Shown: positions 59,130-64,000 of the stretch, piece by piece
Position numbering within the stretch: position 1 is the stretch's first letter
How the letters are laid out: each line of letters starts with the position of its first letter
Assembly (NCBI RefSeq): GCF_003970915.1
Contig: NZ_RXOF01000020.1
Location: 1-64,000 of the forward strand
Direction: 5' to 3'
Source: Hymenobacter gummosus
GTDB taxonomy: Bacteria; Bacteroidota; Bacteroidia; Cytophagales; Hymenobacteraceae
Length of the DNA stretch: 64,000 nucleotides
Position numbers and translations under genes: made by a program
The notes under the pieces: model-generated
What the model was told of the DNA's origin: nothing
Databases searched by the model: none
Seen by the model: the letters and a program-made list of their open reading frames with translations, nothing else

Positions 59130-59222
59130 GGGTTTCTCGCAGAGGCTCGCAGAAGAGCACGCAGAGGTCCGCAGAGCTCAGCGAGCCTCCGCGTAAACCT
59201 CGGCGTACCTCTGCGAGAAATG
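59130..59222. repeat. CTCTGCG-word inverted repeat in the mraY-murD gap
   Basis: TTTCTCGCAGAGGCTCGCAG (59133-59152) and AGCACGCAGAGG pair with CCTCCGCGTAAACCTCGG and ACCTCTGCGAGAAA (59184-59221). The words are degenerate 7-mers, similar in style to short tandem repetitive repeats of cyanobacteria. It lies within 10 nt of the mraY stop and 12 nt of the murD start. Confidence 0.8.
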
Positions 59223-59225
59223 CCA

Positions 59226-60446
59226 TTAGCGTAGTTTGAGGGTCACAAGGGTCAGCACGGCCAGCATGATGCCCACAATCCAGAAGCGCGACACGATTTT
59301 GGACTCGTGGTAGCCCAGCTTCTGGTAGTGGTGGTGCAGCGGCGACATGCGCAGCAGGCGGCGGCCTTCGCCGTACTTTTTCTTGGTGTACTTGAAGTAG
59401 CTCACCTGCAGAATCACCGAGAGGTTCTCCACCAGGAAAATGCCGCAGAGCACCGGAATCAGCAGCTCCTTGCGCACGATGAGCGAAAGGACCGCGATGA
59501 TGCCGCCGATGGCCAGGGAGCCGGTGTCGCCCATGAACACCTGCGCCGGGTAGCTATTGTACCAGAGGAAGCCCACGCAAGCCCCCACGAAGGCGGTACA
59601 GAAGATGGTCAGCTCGCCCACGTTCGGAATGAACATGATGTCGAGGTAGTCGGCCAGCACGGCGTTACCCGACACGAAGGCGAAGATGCCCAGCGTGGTG
59701 CCGATGATGGCCGAGGTACCGGCCGCCAGCCCGTCGAGGCCGTCGGTGATGTTGGCCCCGTTCGACACCGCCGTGATGATGAAAATCACGATGGGAATGT
59801 AGAAGAAGGCGTAGTACTCGTTGAAAAAGTCCCCGGCCGTGGCAAACAGGTCGCCGTAGTTCAGCTCGTTGTTCTTGGCGAAGGGGATAGTGGTAATCAT
59901 CAGCTTCACGTCCTGGTACACCGTGCTGGCGTCGACGGCCGAGAGCTGGCCGGTGGGCAGCAGGTACTGGCGCACCGTCACGTCGTGGCTGAAAAAAAGC
60001 ACCCAGCCCACCGTCAGGCCCAGGCCCAGCTGGCCCAGCATCTTGAAGCGCCCGGCCAGGCCCTCCTTGTCCTTCTTCACCACCTTGATGTAGTCATCCA
60101 CGAAGCCAATGAGGCCCAGCCACACGGTGCTGAGCAGCATCAGGATGACGTAGATGTTGTCGAGCTTGGCGAAGAGCAGCGTGGGCACCAGGATGGCCAG
60201 CAGGATGATAAGGCCGCCCATGGTGGGGGTGCCCTTCTTTTCCAGCTGCCCCTGCAGGCCCAGGTCGCGCACCGTTTCCCCGATCTGCTTGCGGCGCAGC
60301 ACGGCAATGAGCTGCTTGCCGAACAGCTGGGCAATAATCAGCGACGTAACCACGGCCATGGCCGCGCGGAACGAGGTGTACTGGAATACCCCCGTGCCGG
60401 GCACGTTGTAATGGCGGTGCAAAAAGTCGAAGAGGTAGTAGAGCAT
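59226..60446 (-). CDS. mraY: Phospho-N-acetylmuramoyl-pentapeptide transferase
   Basis: 406 residues, about ten membrane helices. Catalytic Asp motifs: [12 protein letters not shown] near residue 75, [17 protein letters not shown] near 115, [19 protein letters not shown] near 230. [12 protein letters not shown] and the His-rich [13 protein letters not shown] near 370 are also diagnostic. It transfers phospho-MurNAc-pentapeptide to undecaprenyl phosphate, making lipid I. Longer than the E. coli enzyme (360) through an insertion around residues 150-215, as is usual in Bacteroidota. Confidence 0.97.
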   Translation of the reverse strand: MLYYLFDFLHRHYNVPGTGVFQYTSFRAAMAVVTSLIIAQLFGKQLIAVLRRKQIGETVRDLGLQGQLEKKGTPTMGGLIILLAILVPTLLFAKLDNIYVILMLLSTVWLGLIGFVDDYIKVVKKDKEGLAGRFKMLGQLGLGLTVGWVLFFSHDVTVRQYLLPTGQLSAVDASTVYQDVKLMITTIPFAKNNELNYGDLFATAGDFFNEYYAFFYIPIVIFIITAVSNGANITDGLDGLAAGTSAIIGTTLGIFAFVSGNAVLADYLDIMFIPNVGELTIFCTAFVGACVGFLWYNSYPAQVFMGDTGSLAIGGIIAVLSLIVRKELLIPVLCGIFLVENLSVILQVSYFKYTKKKYGEGRRLLRMSPLHHHYQKLGYHESKIVSRFWIVGIMLAVLTLVTLKLR

Positions 60447-60543
60447 CGGTCAGGGCTGGTGCGGCGCCGGTTCAGGCGCCAGGAAGCCGCAAATTTTCGG
60501 CTTTTTCGGCAGTGGTCAAACGTTGCGTTTGCGGTGATTTTGG

Positions 60544-60636
60544 TGTAGCGCGGGCTTTAGCCCGCGTCCGTCCGATAGTAATTTCCAATCCTTTGAGGTT
60601 ACTATCGGGCACACGCGGGCTCAAGCCCGCGCTACA
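60544..60636. repeat. REP-like double hairpin in the murE-mraY gap
   Basis: TGTAGCGCGGGCTTTAGCCCGCG (60544-60566) and its counterpart 60614-60636 are each palindromic, and together they pair through outer arms that also include CGATAGTAA/TTACTATCG. The murE stop codon (TAG, plus 60632-60634) lies inside the right arm. This GCGGGCT..AGCCCGC type resembles REP/BIME elements. The rest of 60447-60543 is the mraY leader with no other feature seen. Confidence 0.85.
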
Positions 60637-62116
60637 AGCTCAGCAGCTCGTAGGCTTCCTGCAGCACTTCCCTATCGTCGAAAGCGGTGCGCTGGCCCTG
60701 GATTTCCTGGTAGGTTTCGTGGCCTTTGCCGGCCACCAGCACGATGTCGCCGGGGCGGGCCAGGGCGCAGGCGGTTTTGATGGCTTCGCGCCGGTCGAGC
60801 ACGGTGAGGTACTTGCTGGCGTCACTGGGGCGCACGCCGGCCTGCATCTGGTCCAGAATTACCTGCGGGTCTTCGTAGCGGGGGTTGTCGGAGGTCAGCA
60901 CGGCGCGGTCGGACAGGCGGCAGGCCAGGTCGGCCATGATAGGGCGCTTGGCCCCGTCGCGGTTGCCGCCGCAGCCCACCACCGTAATGACGGCCTGCTC
61001 GGGCCGGCGGATGTCGGCAATGGTCTGCAGCACGTTTTCCAGCGCGTCGGGCGTGTGAGCGTAGTCGACGATGCCCACCACCCGCTTGCGCGGCGACACC
61101 ACCGGCTCGAAGCGCCCGGGCGCCGAGGTCAGCCCCGATAGCACCGTGAGCGTCTCCTCCGAGTCCTCGCCCAGCAGCACGGCGGCCCCGTACACGGCCA
61201 GCAGGTTGTAGGCGTTGAACACCCCGATCAGGCGGAACTGCACCTCGTGGCCGTCGACTTCGAGCTGCAGGCCCTCCACGCTGTTGTCGATGAGGCGGCC
61301 GCGCACGTCGGCGGCCCCGCGCAGGGAGTAGGTGGCCTTGCGGGCCTTGGTGTTTTGCAGCATCACCATGCCCCGCTTGTCGTCGGCGTTGGTGAGGGCA
61401 AAGGCCGCGGCCGGCAGCATGTCGAAAAAGCCCTTCTTGGCCTTCAAGTAGTTGTCGAAGGTGCCGTGGTAGTCGAGGTGGTCGTGGGTGAGGTTGGTGA
61501 AGATGCCGCCGGCAAACGCCAGCCCGGTCACGCGGTGCTGCACCACGGCGTGCGAGCTGACTTCCATAAAGGCGTGGGTGCAGCGGGCGGCCACCATGCG
61601 GGCCAGCAGCTCATTGAGCCGGATGGCGTCGGGCGTGGTGTGGGTGGCCAGAATGACTTCCTCGCCGATCTGATTCTGCACCGTCGAGAGCAGGCCGGCC
61701 TTGTAGCCGCGGGCCGAAAACAGCTTGTGCAGCATGGTGGCCGTGGTGGTCTTGCCGTTGGTGCCGGTCACGCCCACCAGCTTCAGCCGCTTGCTGGGGT
61801 GGCCGTAGAAGGCCGCCGCCATGTGGGCCATGGCCTCGGCACTGTCGGGCACCAGCACGTAGCTCACGCCCTCGGCCGGCTCGGCCGGCGCTTCTTCGCA
61901 CACCACCACGGCCGCACCCTGGGCCACGGCTTTCGGAATAAACTGGTGGCCGTCGGCCTGCACGCCGCGCAGGGCGAAGAAGGCCGCGCCGGGGGCCGCC
62001 TGCCGCGAGTCGAGCGTGAGGCTGCTGACGACGACATCGGCCGGGCCGTGCTGGGCGCGCACGGCTACGTCCCGGAGCAGGTCAGAAAGCGGGTATGAGG
62101 AGGCGGGAGAAGTCAA
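60632..62116 (-). CDS. murE: UDP-MurNAc-L-alanyl-D-glutamate--2,6-diaminopimelate ligase
   Basis: 494 residues from a TTG at 62116. No ATG is available before LSDLLRDVAVR. ATP loop GVTGTNGKTTTATML near 112, MEVSSHAVVQHRVTGLAFAGGIFTN near 190 and YAHTPDALENVL near 350 are Mur-ligase landmarks. The motif TSDNPRYEDP (DNPR) near 405 marks specificity for meso-diaminopimelate. It adds the third stem-peptide residue. It starts 34 bp after the ftsI stop. Confidence 0.96.
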   Translation of the reverse strand: MTSPASSYPLSDLLRDVAVRAQHGPADVVVSSLTLDSRQAAPGAAFFALRGVQADGHQFIPKAVAQGAAVVVCEEAPAEPAEGVSYVLVPDSAEAMAHMAAAFYGHPSKRLKLVGVTGTNGKTTTATMLHKLFSARGYKAGLLSTVQNQIGEEVILATHTTPDAIRLNELLARMVAARCTHAFMEVSSHAVVQHRVTGLAFAGGIFTNLTHDHLDYHGTFDNYLKAKKGFFDMLPAAAFALTNADDKRGMVMLQNTKARKATYSLRGAADVRGRLIDNSVEGLQLEVDGHEVQFRLIGVFNAYNLLAVYGAAVLLGEDSEETLTVLSGLTSAPGRFEPVVSPRKRVVGIVDYAHTPDALENVLQTIADIRRPEQAVITVVGCGGNRDGAKRPIMADLACRLSDRAVLTSDNPRYEDPQVILDQMQAGVRPSDASKYLTVLDRREAIKTACALARPGDIVLVAGKGHETYQEIQGQRTAFDDREVLQEAYELLSL

Positions 62117-62150
62117 GGCTAGGCGGAGGGGAAAGGCGGAACAAGGGAAA

Positions 62151-64000
62151 CTAGGCGCGGGGGCTGGCCCGGCGGGTGGCGGGCTGGGCCGCGGCGGGCC
62201 GGGAGCGGGCGTTGCGCCGCTGGCCCGGGAACAGCTCGTCGGGGCGGGTAATGGGCTGGCCCGTGGGCGACACCGGCTCGGGAATCACCGTCGGCTCGGG
62301 GGCTACGGTGGGCTTGGGCGGGGCGTAGGGCAGCACCGGCACCGGGGCTTTGGCCACCACGCTCGGGTCGCGCAGCTCCAGCATCACGCTGCTGCCGCGC
62401 TTCACCGGCTGCCCAGCGGCAATGGACTGGCGCGACACCCGGCCGGTGCCCACGGTGCGCACGCGCAGGCCGCGGTTTTCGAGCAGGTACAGGGCGTCGC
62501 GGCGGCTCAGGCCGGCCACGCTGGGCATGCGGCCGCGCTGTACCAGCAGCGGCGCCCACTGCAGGGCCTTGCTGCTGCGTTGGGTATCGGCGCGCACCCA
62601 GTCGTCGGCGGCGGTGCCCTGGGCCTGGTTGGTCACGCCGATGCGGCTGCACACCAGCTGCAAATCTTCCTGCATGCCCACGTGGGCGGCGGGCACCCGG
62701 GCCTTGCGCACCGGGGCGCGGGCCAGCAGGGGCCGCTGGCTGGCTTGGTCGCGGGCCATGGCTTTGTCGGCCACTTCGCGGAACACCGGGGCGGCCACGT
62801 CGGCGCCGTAGATGCGGCCGTTCTTGGGCGAGTCCACCACCACGATGCAGGAGTACTTGGGCTTATCGGCCGGGAAGTAGCCGCAGAAGGAGGTGGAATA
62901 GGTCTTGGTGTAGCGGCCGTTCTTGAACTTCCAGGCCGTGCCCGTCTTGCCGGCAATGCTGAAATCGGGCGTGCGGATGCCGCGGGCGGTGCCGTGGGTC
63001 ACCACGCCTTCCATCATGGCCTTCACCTTGGCCAGCGTCGCGTCGGAGCAGATTTTGGGGTTGAGCACCTTGGTTTCGTAGTGCTCCAGCACCTGGTCGG
63101 CCTGGCGGATTTCCTTCACGATGACCGGCTGAATCTTCACCCCGCCGTTGGCCACCGCGTTGTAGAAGGCCAGGGTCTGCAGCGGGGCCAGCTTCAGCTC
63201 GTAGCCGATGCTCATCGTCGACAAGGAGGTATGGCTCCAGGTGCGGTCTGAGGGGTCCTTCACGTAGGGCTTGGCCTCGCCGGCCATCTGGAAGCCCAGC
63301 GGCTGGTGCAGCCCGAACTTCTTCAGGTAGTCGGTGTACTCGCTGGGCTTGCCGGCGAAATGGTCGTTCACCAGCTTGGCCACCCCGATGTTGGAGGACT
63401 TCTCAAACACCTGCTGCACCGAAATCTTGCCGTAGGGGTGCGAGTCGGTTTTCACGGCCCCGGCAATCTTCATCTGCCCGGTGCGCCCGGTGTTGACGGT
63501 GTCGTTCAGGTCCAGCTCGGGGTTGTCCTCAAACAGGGCCATCATCGAGGCCAGCTTGAAGGTGGAGCCCGGCTCGGTGCGGCCCTGGTCGGCAATGGCG
63601 TAGTTGTAGTCCTCGCGGTACACCCCGTCGGCCACCCGGCCCAGGTTGGCCACGGCCTTGATTTCGCCGGTTTTCACCTCCATCAGAATCACCGTGCCGT
63701 ACTGGGCGTTGTTGTCCATCAGGCTGCGCAGCAGGGCGTTTTCGGCCACGTCCTGCAGGTTGATGTCGATGGTGGTCATGATGTCCAGGCCGGCCTGGGG
63801 CTTGATTTCGGTGCCGTCGTACACGGGCTTGAGCAGGCCGCCGGGCAGACGCTCAAACAGGGCCTCCCCGTTTTTGCCGGCCAGCTCCTTGTTGTAGGTG
63901 TACTCCAAGCCCGCGCCGTGCTTCTCTTCGTTCACGAAGCCGATGGTGCGCTGGGCCAGCCCGCCGAAGGGGCGGAAGCGCTTGTCCACCTTCTCGAAGA
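62151..64000 (-). CDS. ftsI: Penicillin-binding protein / division transpeptidase (FtsI) with C-terminal PASTA-like domain, N-terminus outside window
   Basis: The frame is open to the right edge, so about 616 residues are visible without the N-terminal anchor. Transpeptidase motifs: SxxK in EPGSTFKLASMM (acyl-Ser), SxN in EKSSNIGVAKL and KTGTAWKF. Upstream, TTIDINLQDVAENAL is the usual class B PBP linker. The C-terminal region has a PASTA-like repeat (MPSVAGLSRRDALYLLENRGLRV) and a Pro-rich tail. It cross-links septal peptidoglycan with FtsW. Position before murE is the standard dcw order. Confidence 0.94.
   Translation of the reverse strand, partial: FEKVDKRFRPFGGLAQRTIGFVNEEKHGAGLEYTYNKELAGKNGEALFERLPGGLLKPVYDGTEIKPQAGLDIMTTIDINLQDVAENALLRSLMDNNAQYGTVILMEVKTGEIKAVANLGRVADGVYREDYNYAIADQGRTEPGSTFKLASMMALFEDNPELDLNDTVNTGRTGQMKIAGAVKTDSHPYGKISVQQVFEKSSNIGVAKLVNDHFAGKPSEYTDYLKKFGLHQPLGFQMAGEAKPYVKDPSDRTWSHTSLSTMSIGYELKLAPLQTLAFYNAVANGGVKIQPVIVKEIRQADQVLEHYETKVLNPKICSDATLAKVKAMMEGVVTHGTARGIRTPDFSIAGKTGTAWKFKNGRYTKTYSTSFCGYFPADKPKYSCIVVVDSPKNGRIYGADVAAPVFREVADKAMARDQASQRPLLARAPVRKARVPAAHVGMQEDLQLVCSRIGVTNQAQGTAADDWVRADTQRSSKALQWAPLLVQRGRMPSVAGLSRRDALYLLENRGLRVRTVGTGRVSRQSIAAGQPVKRGSSVMLELRDPSVVAKAPVPVLPYAPPKPTVAPEPTVIPEPVSPTGQPITRPDELFPGQRRNARSRPAAAQPATRRASPRA

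Overview
The window looks like chromosomal DNA of a GC-rich member of the Bacteroidota, most likely a Hymenobacter-type Cytophagales. Four things point there: a type IX secretion (gliding) C-terminal sorting domain; promoters of the Bacteroidota TTTG-N20-TAnnTTTG type; a Bacteroidota-type cell-wall/division cluster; and families such as DUF3667, MbnP and TlpA-like lipoproteins. Species placement is inference. No tRNA, rRNA or CRISPR array was seen.

Layout. 1-16.9 kb is mixed housekeeping and accessory content: a truncated possible transposase end, a large VIT-domain membrane protein with an exosortase-type C-terminal tail, a murein peptidase, an ADP-ribosylglycohydrolase coupled to an ABC ATPase, an HxlR regulator, DoxX, aconitase, a TlpA-like lipoprotein, a GNAT and a pair of RsiV-like lipoproteins. 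17-28.3 kb holds a Spy-like protein, a membrane nucleotide cyclase, a metallo-hydrolase, a cytochrome P450, a polyprenyl synthase, folK, a GT-C-like membrane protein and fabD. 28.5-35.3 kb holds a 952-residue type IX secreted protein and the succinate dehydrogenase operon sdhC-sdhA-sdhB.

36.3-45.4 kb is a defence island and the most striking part of the window. It has a Hin/Gin-sized serine recombinase, a PLD-SNF2 helicase, and an Eco57I-like adenine methyltransferase gene. The methyltransferase's C-terminal specificity domain is flanked by a perfect 68-bp inverted repeat (36995-37062 and 38689-38756). Between the arms, tail to tail with the expressed domain, lies a second, silent specificity domain with no start codon of its own. 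Inversion of about 1.76 kb would swap the domains in frame (1339 versus 1337 residues), so this reads as a two-state phase-variable restriction/modification or defence system.

45.6-49.8 kb holds an FMN reductase and a copper/iron-type cassette: a small Cys protein, an MbnP-like lipoprotein and two MauG/MbnH-like di-haem peroxidases. 49.8-64 kb is the dcw cluster on the minus strand, in transcription order ftsI(partial)-murE-mraY-murD-ftsW-murG-murC-ftsQ-ftsA-ftsZ.

A second theme is intergenic repeats. Most dcw gaps, the sdhA-sdhB gap and several others are filled by low-complexity words that differ from gap to gap, arranged as inverted repeats. They begin flush with, or inside, the upstream gene's stop codon. 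Longer dispersed composite repeats occur near 0.2, 14.4, 21.7 and 60.6 kb.
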